The translations under genes and the position numbers were made by a program. Of a stretch of DNA of 64,000 nucleotides, positions 8,253-15,383 are shown piece after piece. The DNA lies in the NCBI GenBank assembly GCA_030533235.1, contig JAUNJN010000002.1, forward strand, positions 65,462-129,461, given 5' to 3'. Within the stretch, counting starts at the first letter, position 1; every line of letters begins with the position of its first letter. Source of the stretch: Eubacteriales bacterium (GTDB lineage: Bacteria > Bacillota > Clostridia > Lachnospirales > Lachnospiraceae). The notes below the pieces were generated by a model. It was not told the origin of the DNA. It saw only the letters and a program-made list of their open reading frames with translations, and did not search any database.

Positions 8253-10079
8253 TTATTGCACAACAAAGCCAGCCATGCGCAAAATAGCCCTTGCATTTGT
8301 AGTGGTACAGCGACCGGGCTTAATCTTGTAATCAAACCGTAGCTTAGAGCCCTCCTCACTGTCTTCATAATATTCCTCAAAATGATAATTCGTCGCCGTT
8401 TTACCGTCTTTGTCACTGATTTCGCAAAGCTCAAAATCATGTGTGGAAACGATTGTCATACAGCAATCACCGGCAAGCTGTCTGATTGCTTCCGTTGCAC
8501 CGACAATTCTATCTGCCGAGTTAGTTCCCTTAAAAATTTCATCGATCAGGCATAGCATCGGTTTTTCCTGTTCACGATAATCTGCCATTGCTTTGATACA
8601 TATAATTTCAGCATAAAAAGTTGAGATTCCGTGTGCTACATCATCCGTCACACGCATAGATGTAAACAGCTTCATATAACTTGCCTCAAGCAATTTACCA
8701 CAAATCGGAGCACCCATATATGCCAAAGCAAGGTTCATTGCAAGTGTACGCAAAAAGGTTGTTTTACCTGACATATTTGATCCGGTAATAATTGTAATTC
8801 CTGCGTTTAAGGATGCACTGTTTGCCTGCACCTTATCCGGTGAAATAAGCGGATGATACAAGTCTTCAACGGCAAGATAACAGGTCTTTGCTTCATCCTT
8901 TGTAATAACTGCCGGCTGTGTATCCCTGATTACCCCAATTACCGAAAGGCTCAAAAGCTCCTCAAAACCACCCAGCACCGAAAAACAATTTCCAATCTTT
9001 TTTCCGTATTTTTGTTTCCAGCCGGATGCAATCTGCGCCAATTGATAATCCCATCCCAATGTACCGGAACAAATTTGGTGGATAAGAGGATTAAACGATA
9101 CATTGTATGCCTGGCATATGCCTCGTAACGCACGAAAAGCTGCAAGTGCGCCATCCTTATCACAAATCGTCGCTTTCATTGTGTTTAAAAGTTCTGACTC
9201 AAAGGTCTCCTTTTCGAGCACCTGCATCATGGAAAGATACTCATCCAAATAATCGCTGATTCGACAAAGCGGAACAATTACCGCATCCGTTTTTGTCCTT
9301 GTAATCCATGTGAATGCAAGCAAAATCAAAAAGGTCGCAAGAGGCAGTCCATATCCAAATACTCCGGTCAGCCATAAAACAAGAGAACCAAAGAATAAAA
9401 ATGGTATCATAATTGCCGGTGCCTTTGCCCATCCGGATAGTTTACACGACGTCTCATCCTTGCAAAACTGCTCAAACGCTGCTTCATCGAATTTTCTTTT
9501 CTTTGATGCCATATTCGTGCCGGCTGTCTCAAAGGAAACCCCAAAGGAATCCATTTTAGAGGCAAGCTCCATAATCGCCTGACTTCTTCTTTTTTGCTCG
9601 TTCTCGTCAAAAGAGGATAAGCGCATTGTTTCGGCAAGCCTTTGTTTTCCGCTTTCCGTATGACATACACAAAGCAGCTGATACAACGAGTTTTTTCCAA
9701 GTAAATCAATATCCTGCGCAACCGTATCAGAAGCGGTTACATATGCCTCTCCGTTTTCATCAAATTCTCTCCACTCCTCGCCAAAGCGCGCAAGCATACG
9801 CTCCAAAACAAGTTGTTTGCTTTCACCGGTACGCATGGAAATTTCAACCTTCGAATGCAACCATACAAGATAGCAAAATACCACCATCATAATCAGACCG
9901 ATGATGCCCGCAGCAATCATATCATCCTTATATCCAACAAGAAGCATCGCAACACCAATCAAAAAAACAATCGCACGTAAAGTCGCAATCCCCGAATACT
10001 TTTTCTTCAGTCCGATATTTTGTTCCTGTACCTTTTTATGCAATTCTTCATAATATTTCTGTTTTGTTTCCAATATCAT
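8253..10079 (-). CDS. Membrane-anchored MutS-family ATPase
   Basis: 608 residues. The C-terminal third is a MutS-type ATPase: Walker A GSNMSGKTTF from about residue 433, the MutS-like FTSMRVTDD and STFYAE segments, Walker B LCLIDEIFKGTNS near 509-521, and STHD. The mismatch-recognition domain and the Smr nuclease tail are missing, so it is neither MutS1 nor MutS2. Two predicted membrane helices occur at about 33-76 and two more at about 218-260, which would tether the protein to the membrane. The start is uncertain: ATG at 10079 has AGGAG only 1 base upstream, while TTG at 10073 has ideal 7-bp spacing. The stop of the preceding small gene is embedded in this AGGAG, so the pair is tightly coupled. 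Its role, whether in DNA or not, is unknown. Confidence 0.85.
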   Translation of the reverse strand: MILETKQKYYEELHKKVQEQNIGLKKKYSGIATLRAIVFLIGVAMLLVGYKDDMIAAGIIGLIMMVVFCYLVWLHSKVEISMRTGESKQLVLERMLARFGEEWREFDENGEAYVTASDTVAQDIDLLGKNSLYQLLCVCHTESGKQRLAETMRLSSFDENEQKRRSQAIMELASKMDSFGVSFETAGTNMASKKRKFDEAAFEQFCKDETSCKLSGWAKAPAIMIPFLFFGSLVLWLTGVFGYGLPLATFLILLAFTWITRTKTDAVIVPLCRISDYLDEYLSMMQVLEKETFESELLNTMKATICDKDGALAAFRALRGICQAYNVSFNPLIHQICSGTLGWDYQLAQIASGWKQKYGKKIGNCFSVLGGFEELLSLSVIGVIRDTQPAVITKDEAKTCYLAVEDLYHPLISPDKVQANSASLNAGITIITGSNMSGKTTFLRTLAMNLALAYMGAPICGKLLEASYMKLFTSMRVTDDVAHGISTFYAEIICIKAMADYREQEKPMLCLIDEIFKGTNSADRIVGATEAIRQLAGDCCMTIVSTHDFELCEISDKDGKTATNYHFEEYYEDSEEGSKLRFDYKIKPGRCTTTNARAILRMAGFVVQ

Positions 10080-10083
10080 GCTC

Positions 10084-10350
10084 CTATTTTTTCTGATTTT
10101 TCTTGGAAGCAAGTCCTTCCATACGAAGAAAATCCGAAACAGAGGTATCTTTTTTAACATCCTCTTCTTCCTTATCTCCCTCGCCGAAAATAAACATACA
10201 TACCCCAATAATTGCCATAACAGCTGCTAAACTAAACACAACTATCGCTACAACTTTCCACTTTAATACAAGTAACAATGCACCGCATAAACACATAATG
10301 AGCGCGCACTGAAAGAAATTCTTTTCATTTTCCGTCATCGGTCTTTTCAT
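10084..10350 (-). CDS. Small membrane protein co-transcribed with the MutS-like gene
   Basis: 88 residues. Two hydrophobic helices (about residues 13-28 and 31-53: LIMCLCGALLLVLKW and VVAIVVFSLAAVMAIIGV) are followed by an acidic/lysine-rich cytosolic tail ending SKKNQKK. AGGAGG lies 8 bp before the ATG. Its stop overlaps the ribosome binding site of the MutS-like gene, which implies joint translation and possibly a physical partner in the membrane. No family was recognised. Confidence 0.75.
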   Translation of the reverse strand: MKRPMTENEKNFFQCALIMCLCGALLLVLKWKVVAIVVFSLAAVMAIIGVCMFIFGEGDKEEEDVKKDTSVSDFLRMEGLASKKNQKK

Positions 10351-10388
10351 ATATTATCCTCCTGATTAGTATTTACTATTAAAACAAT

Positions 10389-10417
10389 ATTATTTCACGG
10401 ATAGATACGTTTGTCCA
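10389..10417 (-). promoter_or_regulatory. Predicted promoter of the MutS-like operon
   Basis: Minus strand: TGGACA (10417-10412), 17-bp spacer, AATAAT (10394-10389). It is back to back with the PadR promoter, with only 23 bp between the two -35 elements, so a protein bound at the PadR operator might touch both. Confidence 0.55.
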
Positions 10418-10440
10418 GTCTTTTCATTTTTAAATATCTG

Positions 10441-10475
10441 TTGACAAACAATATTATACGTCGTATAGTATTGTT
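10441..10475 (+). promoter_or_regulatory. PadR-pair promoter overlapped by a 29-bp palindrome
   Basis: TTGACA (10441-10446), exact 17-bp spacer, TATAGT (10464-10469). A nearly perfect inverted repeat covers the spacer and -10: arms 10447-10460 and 10462-10475 match at 13 of 14 positions around one central base, with core TATACG-T-CGTATA. PadR-family dimers bind such inverted TATAC/GTATA-type repeats, so this is the likely autoregulatory operator. The palindrome and promoter are seen; the binding partner is inferred. Confidence 0.8.
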
Positions 10476-10518
10476 CATCCAATAGCATAACAACAATTTA
10501 AAAAACAGGAGGAAGTCT

Positions 10519-10836
10519 ATGGCATTTCAAATCAGTTCCGCATTACTTGATGCATGCGTATTATCTGTATTAAGCCAATCTGATGTTTACGGATATGAAT
10601 TGACCCAAAAGATTATGACCGTTGTCTCGGTATCTGAATCAACTCTTTATCCGGTATTACGTCGTCTCCAAAAGGATGCCTTCGTTACAACATATGATAT
10701 GCCGTTTAACGGTCGTAACAGACGCTATTACTCAATTACCGCAGAGGGACGTAATAAGCTTTATGAATATCGCAAGGACTGGGAACAGTACAAACAAAAC
10801 ATTGATAACATATTAGGAGGTTATTTATATGACTAA
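10519..10836 (+). CDS. PadR-family transcriptional regulator
   Basis: 105 residues, a typical short PadR winged-helix protein: LDACVLSVLSQSDVYGYELTQKI is the first helix pair, VSESTLYPVLRRLQKDAFV the recognition helix, and NRRYYSITAEGRNKL the wing. AGGAGG lies 6 bp before the ATG. The following gene starts inside its last codons (8-bp overlap) and encodes a DUF1700/HAAS protein, the usual partner of this PadR type; in such pairs the membrane partner is thought to modulate the regulator. It probably represses its own operon through the palindrome at 10447-10475. Confidence 0.92.
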   Translation: MAFQISSALLDACVLSVLSQSDVYGYELTQKIMTVVSVSESTLYPVLRRLQKDAFVTTYDMPFNGRNRRYYSITAEGRNKLYEYRKDWEQYKQNIDNILGGYLYD

Positions 10837-11917
10837 GAAAGAATATTTAGAGGAATTAAATGTTGCACTCATTCGATTAAATATTGACGATTGTGCGGAT
10901 GCACTCAATTACTACAGTGAATACTTTGACGAAGCAGGAGAAGAAAATACAGAACAGGTAATAAGAGAACTTGGCTCACCGGAAGAGCTTGCCCGAAAAT
11001 TCCTGACAGAGAGCGGAGAAGATGTTTCAAAAAAACAGCAGCTCCGTAAAAGAAGTACTCGTTTCTATTGTGCGATCACAATATCCGCCATTGCTTTCAT
11101 TATATTTTTGACTTTTGCTACCAATTTCATCATTCATTTAACAAAGCGTGTTTCCACAAATGTGAAAGTAAACAGTCAAGACGCATCAACCGAAAAACAG
11201 CAGCTTTATGAATATGCGAACGATGACCTTCCTGCTTTTAAAAACATTTCTATATATATTTCAAATGCAAACGTCGAAATTGAACCTTCAACAAATGGTA
11301 AATATGGCATTGAATTGGCTCTTGTAATTTATGAAGACGAAACCGTCACACATGATGTAACAGATGTCAGCACATTACTCGTACAAATTGAGGAGCCACA
11401 CAACAGCCGCAGTGTGTCTAAAAAATATGGCAATGTCAAGCAATATGTCAAAATTACTGTACCAGAAGATGTTTATGGCAACTTTGAACTGATGACATCA
11501 AATGCAAACCTGACGATTGCTTTAGCAAACAGCAGTTTAGACAGACTAAATGCCTCAACATCAAACAGCAAGATTCATATAGCAGATGTGACATGTCCAA
11601 ATATCGATGCAACAACAAGTAATGATGAAATATCTGTCACAAATGTAGGTTGCAATGAATTGCTTGCATCAACAAGCAACGGCAACATTGTTCTTTCAGA
11701 TACATACATCGATAGTAACGCAACGCTTACTACTTCAAACGACGATGTTTTAATCAATTTGCCGGGTTCTATGGATGATTACACAATCTCTGCATATACA
11801 TCAAACGGCGACATTACAATTGGGGATGATTCATACGAAAACCAAACAAAATGCGGCACTGGTCCAAAAGTCATTTCTATCAATACATCAAACGGCGATG
11901 TGGACATTTCTTTTTGA
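10829..11917 (+). CDS. DUF1700 (HAAS) membrane protein with DUF4097 beta-repeat domain
   Basis: 362 residues. The N-terminal 80 residues are a HAAS/DUF1700 domain (MTKKEYLEELNVAL...YYSEYFDEAGE...LGSPEELARKFL). One membrane helix lies at about 87-110. The extracytoplasmic part is a DUF4097-type beta-solenoid with regularly spaced TSN turns (TSNANL, TSNSKI, TSNDEI, TSNGNI, TSNDDV, TSNGDI, TSNGDV), seven in all. Such proteins are thought to relay envelope state to a partner PadR regulator. The protein ends on a repeat (DVDISF), so the solenoid has no C-terminal cap. The sensing role is inferred from family and context. Confidence 0.88.
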   Translation: MTKKEYLEELNVALIRLNIDDCADALNYYSEYFDEAGEENTEQVIRELGSPEELARKFLTESGEDVSKKQQLRKRSTRFYCAITISAIAFIIFLTFATNFIIHLTKRVSTNVKVNSQDASTEKQQLYEYANDDLPAFKNISIYISNANVEIEPSTNGKYGIELALVIYEDETVTHDVTDVSTLLVQIEEPHNSRSVSKKYGNVKQYVKITVPEDVYGNFELMTSNANLTIALANSSLDRLNASTSNSKIHIADVTCPNIDATTSNDEISVTNVGCNELLASTSNGNIVLSDTYIDSNATLTTSNDDVLINLPGSMDDYTISAYTSNGDITIGDDSYENQTKCGTGPKVISINTSNGDVDISF

Positions 11918-11946
11918 TGGAAGTATATCCAGCAGAAATCTGTTGC

Positions 11947-11995
11947 TTTAACGCGTTAAATAGTATATGATAATCCATGGATTATAACGCTATTT
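11947..11995. promoter_or_regulatory. Nested palindromes in the aroA leader
   Basis: A perfect 14-bp palindrome TTTAACGCGTTAAA (11947-11960) is followed by a perfect 16-bp palindrome ATAATCCATGGATTAT (11970-11985). The second is flanked by AAATAG (11958-11963) and CTATTT (11990-11995), which can pair to form a large hairpin around it. No T-run follows, so it is not a simple terminator. It ends 10 bp before the aroA ribosome binding site (AAGGAG, 12006-12011). It could be operator DNA or a leader RNA switch for aroA; no consensus promoter is evident here. Confidence 0.5.
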
Positions 11996-12020
11996 ATCCT
12001 ACAATAAGGAGATTATTAAT

Positions 12021-13301
12021 ATGATATTTAATAAAGTAAACGGATTGTCCGGTGAACTTACTGTTCCGGGTGACAAATCCATTTCTCATCGAAGCATTAT
12101 GCTTGGTTCCATCGCAAAAGGAACCACCGCTGTTCGAGGTTTTTTGCAGGGTGCCGATTGCCTTTCATCGATTGCATGCTTTCGCCGGATGGGTGTCCAA
12201 ATCCAAAACGATGGTGACCTTGTTACAGTGAAAGGTCTTGGTCTGCGAGGTTTAAAAGCACCAGCTGATACATTAGATGTCGGCAACAGCGGAACTACTA
12301 CCAGACTTATGTCCGGCATACTTGCAGCCCAAAATTTTACATGTCGTGTAAATGGTGATGCATCCATCCAAAAGCGCCCAATGAAACGTATTATGACCCC
12401 TCTTTCCATGATGGGGGCGGATATAAAGAGCGAGCTTAACAACGACTGTGCACCACTTATTATTACCGGTTCTAAGCTGCACGGCATCGCATACGATTCA
12501 CCCGTTGCATCAGCCCAGGTCAAATCCGCAATTTTGTTTGCAGGCTTATATGCAGACGGCATCACTTCTGTAACAGAACCTGCTGTCAGTCGTAACCACA
12601 CAGAGCTTATGTTTGAATCGTTTGGCGTAGACATTAAGACAAACGGACGTACAGCAACCGTAACTCCTGCATCTGAGCTTTATGCACAGGAAATCGAAGT
12701 ACCCGGCGATATCTCATCCGCCGCATACTTCATAGCAGCAGGTCTTATCACACCAAATTCATGTGTCACAATCAAAAATGTCGGTGTTAACAAAACACGT
12801 GACGGTATTCTTCGCGTATGTGAAATGATGGGCGCAAACATAAAGCTTGAATCCAAGGGTGGCGGTGTTGGAGAACCAGTCGCAGACATTACAGTTTCAA
12901 CCACATCCTTACACGGTTGCGAAATCGGCGGTGACATTATCCCAACCTTAATCGACGAGATTCCAATCATCGCCATTATGGCAGCAACAGCAAAAGGCGA
13001 CACAATCATCAAGGATGCTGCCGAGCTTAAGGTAAAGGAATCCAACCGTATCGACGTTATGGTATCAAACCTTTCTGCAATGGGTGCTTCCATCGAAGCT
13101 ACCGACGACGGCATGATTATCCATGGAGGCAAAGCTCTCCATGGTGCCACAATCGATAGCAAATTAGATCATCGAATCGCAATGAGCTTTGCTGTTGCAT
13201 CCCTAATCGCAGATGGTGAAACTGAAATTCTTGGCAGCGAATGTGTAGATATCTCCTACCCAACCTTCTATGAAGATTTGAGAAGACTCTGCAAAATGTA
13301 A
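12021..13301 (+). CDS. aroA: 3-phosphoshikimate 1-carboxyvinyltransferase (EPSP synthase)
   Basis: 426 residues. The enzyme joins shikimate-3-phosphate and phosphoenolpyruvate in the shikimate pathway. Family motifs are present: VPGDKSISHRSIMLGS near the N-terminus, GNSGTTTRLMSG (about 91-102), RPMKRIMTPLSMMGA and, toward the C-terminus, the catalytic EIPIIAIMAA and ELKVKESNRI segments. AAGGAG precedes the start by 9 bp. It stands alone without other aro genes. Its 3-prime end overlaps a UvrA-like remnant on the other strand. Confidence 0.95.
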   Translation: MIFNKVNGLSGELTVPGDKSISHRSIMLGSIAKGTTAVRGFLQGADCLSSIACFRRMGVQIQNDGDLVTVKGLGLRGLKAPADTLDVGNSGTTTRLMSGILAAQNFTCRVNGDASIQKRPMKRIMTPLSMMGADIKSELNNDCAPLIITGSKLHGIAYDSPVASAQVKSAILFAGLYADGITSVTEPAVSRNHTELMFESFGVDIKTNGRTATVTPASELYAQEIEVPGDISSAAYFIAAGLITPNSCVTIKNVGVNKTRDGILRVCEMMGANIKLESKGGGVGEPVADITVSTTSLHGCEIGGDIIPTLIDEIPIIAIMAATAKGDTIIKDAAELKVKESNRIDVMVSNLSAMGASIEATDDGMIIHGGKALHGATIDSKLDHRIAMSFAVASLIADGETEILGSECVDISYPTFYEDLRRLCKM

Positions 13302-13696
13302 CCGCCCTTGTCTCCGGCGCCCGGACCTAAGGTAATCGTATAGTCGGCCGCTGATAAAAACCGTTTATTATGTTCGATTGCAACGACTGTATTTCCGGAA
13401 TCAATCAACTCATACAATGAAGCAATCAGATGGTCGATATCAGAAAAATGCAAACCACTCGTTGGTTCATCGAGTAAGAACAACGTATTTTTCACATCCG
13501 CACTCATCAGGCAGCTTGCCATCTTTACTCTTGCGGCCTCACCGCCGGAAAGCTCGCCCGTTGATTGCCCAAGTTTCAAATAAGACAGACCAAATTTTTT
13601 CAGAAGCTGACATTTCTTCGCAAGCGAAGCATTGTCAGCTTCAAATATTTCGATAGCCTCTTCCACTGACATATCTTTTGTCCTCAAACTTATCAA
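13268..13696 (-). pseudogene. Remnant of a UvrA-like ABC ATPase, C-terminal fragment
   Basis: The 142-codon frame aligns by eye with only the last ~130 residues of UvrA-type proteins: LKLGQSTGELSGGEAARVK (ABC signature), FLLDEPTSGLH (Walker B) and VVAIEHN. Walker A, the zinc modules and the whole N-terminal half (roughly 800 residues) are absent. The C-terminus after AGDKGG runs into antisense aroA. The frame starts inside the upstream TrmO-like gene without a ribosome binding site. Missing residues at both ends make it a decayed copy, likely of a UvrA2/drug-resistance-type paralogue; the real uvrA is not in the window. Confidence 0.8.
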
Positions 13697-14165
13697 ACCA
13701 CCAGACTACATGAATATATTCCGAAAGCTTCTTTGGCATCTGTATACTATCACGAAACTGCAAATACGTAACACCCTTTGTATTTCTTATCTCGCCACAA
13801 TCTTCCATCTGATATCCATTTTCATCCTTTTGAATCGCAAGTACCGTATGTTTCGTTCCGCAATCCGTCGTTATCGCATAATCCTCGCTCGGCATATACG
13901 GTTTTATATCAAATACATCGAACCTGTCATCCATACGGGATAGTCGGTTTCTCCGGGTTGTAAGCCAAATCATCCCCTTATTCTTATCAAGTGATGCTAC
14001 CTTTCCGCTTATGATTGTGAATTCGCCGCCCTCTGTGGCACCTACCATATGCAAATGACTGAAATCATCAATTCTGTGCAAGCCCTTTCGGTATTTCGCA
14101 TGAATCACAACATGAAACCTTCCGTCCTCATAGATTGCTGTTCCGATACTCTCTAATTTACGCAT
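13641..14165 (-). pseudogene. Truncated TrmO/TsaA-like protein gene fused into the UvrA remnant
   Basis: 174 codons from the ATG at 14165, which has AGGGAG 8 bp upstream. Residues 1-125 resemble a TrmO (UPF0066) N-terminal half (RKGLHRIDDFSHLHMV), and residues 130-168 start a second one (GEIRNTKGVTYLQF...YIHVVWWFDKFEDKRY). TrmO methylates tRNA N6-threonylcarbamoyladenosine using SAM. The second domain stops after about 40 residues where the family should continue with the FATRSPxRPNPIG motif; instead the frame reads out of phase into the UvrA remnant around 13674-13682. A deletion joining two genes is the simplest reading. The shortened protein may still be made. Confidence 0.65.
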
Positions 14166-14238
14166 TTCATCTACTCCCTTTTTCTCATTCCACAACTTGT
14201 ATAACCTGAGCATAATGCATGACATGGTGTCAAGGTCA

Positions 14239-14271
14239 AGAAAAAATGACCGACAAAAAACTGTCAGTCAT
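14239..14271 (-). terminator. Leader hairpin with T-run upstream of the TrmO-like gene
   Basis: Minus strand: ATGACTGACA-GTTTTT-TGTCGGTCAT pairs over 10 bp (one U-G pair) and is followed by TTTTTTCTT, a complete intrinsic terminator shape. No minus-strand gene lies upstream in reach; it sits about 75 bp before the TrmO-like start, so it may be a leader attenuator or a roadblock against antisense transcripts from the divergent DUF1653 promoter. Confidence 0.5.
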
Positions 14272-14333
14272 AAGTTTTTAATAATACGAAATTGCCCGTA
14301 TTTATTTATGGAATTTACTATTTTATTATATTT

Positions 14334-14394
14334 TTGTTATTGGGCACACACAATATGCTATAATAGCTTTGAGGATTGTAGCTACAATATCCTC
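14334..14394 (+). promoter_or_regulatory. Predicted promoter and leader hairpin of the DUF1653 gene
   Basis: TTGTTA (14334-14339), 19-bp spacer, TGC plus TATAAT (14359-14364, extended -10). Just downstream, the transcript would begin near a hairpin: palindrome TTGTAGCTACAA (14376-14387) inside GAGGA (14371-14375) and TCCTC (14390-14394). A 5-prime hairpin of this kind could stabilise the mRNA. Confidence 0.55.
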
Positions 14395-14418
14395 TCGATA
14401 AAAGTTAGGAGGTTCCCC

Positions 14419-14814
14419 TTGGCAGATCAAATTAAAATTATCAACAAAAACAATCCGGATTCTTTAGAGTACAATATTGGAGATATCTTTACTGTTGACA
14501 GCACCTGGTATGGTGGTGTAAATGTAACGAGCAAAACCGGAATTCCAACCTTTGATGATTCCCGCATCAAAGTTGGCGATATTGTTAAGCATTTCAAACG
14601 AGAGTGGGTCGATGATGCGACCAGCGAATATCTCTATAAGGTACTTGCATTTGCAAGCCATACAGAAACCGGTGAACCGCTCGTCATCTATCAGGGAATG
14701 TATGCACCATTTAAAATATGTGCGAGACCTTATGAAATGTTTATGAGTAAGGTTGATCGTGAAAAGTATCCCGATGTAAAACAGGAATACCGATTCGAAA
14801 CATATAATTCATGA
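14419..14814 (+). CDS. DUF1653 domain protein with TTG start
   Basis: 131 residues from a TTG start at 14419, which is preceded by TTAGGAGG with 6-bp spacing. Upstream in-frame ATG codons lack a ribosome binding site and lie before the promoter. The C-terminal half carries the DUF1653 core (YLYKVLAFASHTETGEPLVIYQ and YAPFKICARPYEMFMSKVDREKY). The N-terminal half is an extra small domain (YNIGDIFTVDSTWYGG). It is probably soluble. DUF1653 has no settled function. Confidence 0.85.
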   Translation: MADQIKIINKNNPDSLEYNIGDIFTVDSTWYGGVNVTSKTGIPTFDDSRIKVGDIVKHFKREWVDDATSEYLYKVLAFASHTETGEPLVIYQGMYAPFKICARPYEMFMSKVDREKYPDVKQEYRFETYNS

Positions 14815-14873
14815 ACCTCTCCAATTAAAAGCATATATCCTCCCTATAACTAAATCCACTCCAACCTCTACGA

Positions 14874-14909
14874 AAAGAGGGAGCATCCGTTATGAATGAC
14901 TCCCTCTTT
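14874..14909. terminator. Bidirectional terminator between DUF1653 and YtxH-like genes
   Basis: AAAGAGGGAG (14874-14883) pairs perfectly with CTCCCTCTTT (14900-14909) across a 16-nt loop. A short A-run before and TTTA after make it usable from both sides for the two convergent genes. Confidence 0.75.
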
Positions 14910-14955
14910 ACTAATTTCAATTCCAAACAAAAATGTTTGTTGTTCCAACGTCAAA

Positions 14956-15285
14956 CTATGCTTCCGAAGCATCCTCTTCCTCTGCCGCATCGGAAACCTC
15001 TGTCTCCTCTGCAGCCTCTCCGTCGAGTGATACATATCCTCTCTCGCCTTCCTCAGCACAATCTTCTACAAAGATTTCATTTTCATCAACAATATCCTTT
15101 TCCTTATCAAATACCTTTGGCATCTTCTCTTTAATCGTAGTCTTGACTTTGTTGATTTTCTCATCTACATTATTGTTTTTGTATACTTCAGTTTCCTTGA
15201 TTTTGTCCTTGAATGCATAGCAGATACCACCAACTGCTGCGGCTGCCACTGTGAACTTAACAAGTCCCTTTACAATCTTTCCCAT
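14956..15285 (-). CDS. Small membrane-anchored acidic protein (YtxH-like)
   Basis: 109 residues. The N-terminus has one membrane-inserting segment (VKFTVAAAAVGGICYAF, about 9-25), then a charged amphipathic helix (DKIKETEVYKNNNVDEKINKVKTTIK), then a highly acidic, Glu/Ala-rich tail. This layout resembles YtxH-type stress proteins of Gram-positive bacteria, but similarity is compositional only. AAGGAG lies 9 bp upstream of the ATG. It is monocistronic, downstream of the NhaC gene on the same strand. Confidence 0.75.
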   Translation of the reverse strand: MGKIVKGLVKFTVAAAAVGGICYAFKDKIKETEVYKNNNVDEKINKVKTTIKEKMPKVFDKEKDIVDENEIFVEDCAEEGERGYVSLDGEAAEETEVSDAAEEEDASEA

Positions 15286-15383
15286 AACTAATTTCTCCTT
15301 TTCCGATTATATTTTTAATTTTTCTCAAATAGATATTTTTATTCTAATACAGGATTTCACAAAAATCAAGCATATAAACTTTC

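Noticed and set aside
12680..13162. 160-codon minus-strand frame within aroA
   Set aside because: Shadow of aroA; no start signal and an unnatural composition.
13268..13696. Functional UvrA or ABC ATPase
   Set aside because: No Walker A or N-terminal half; the ends run into other genes.
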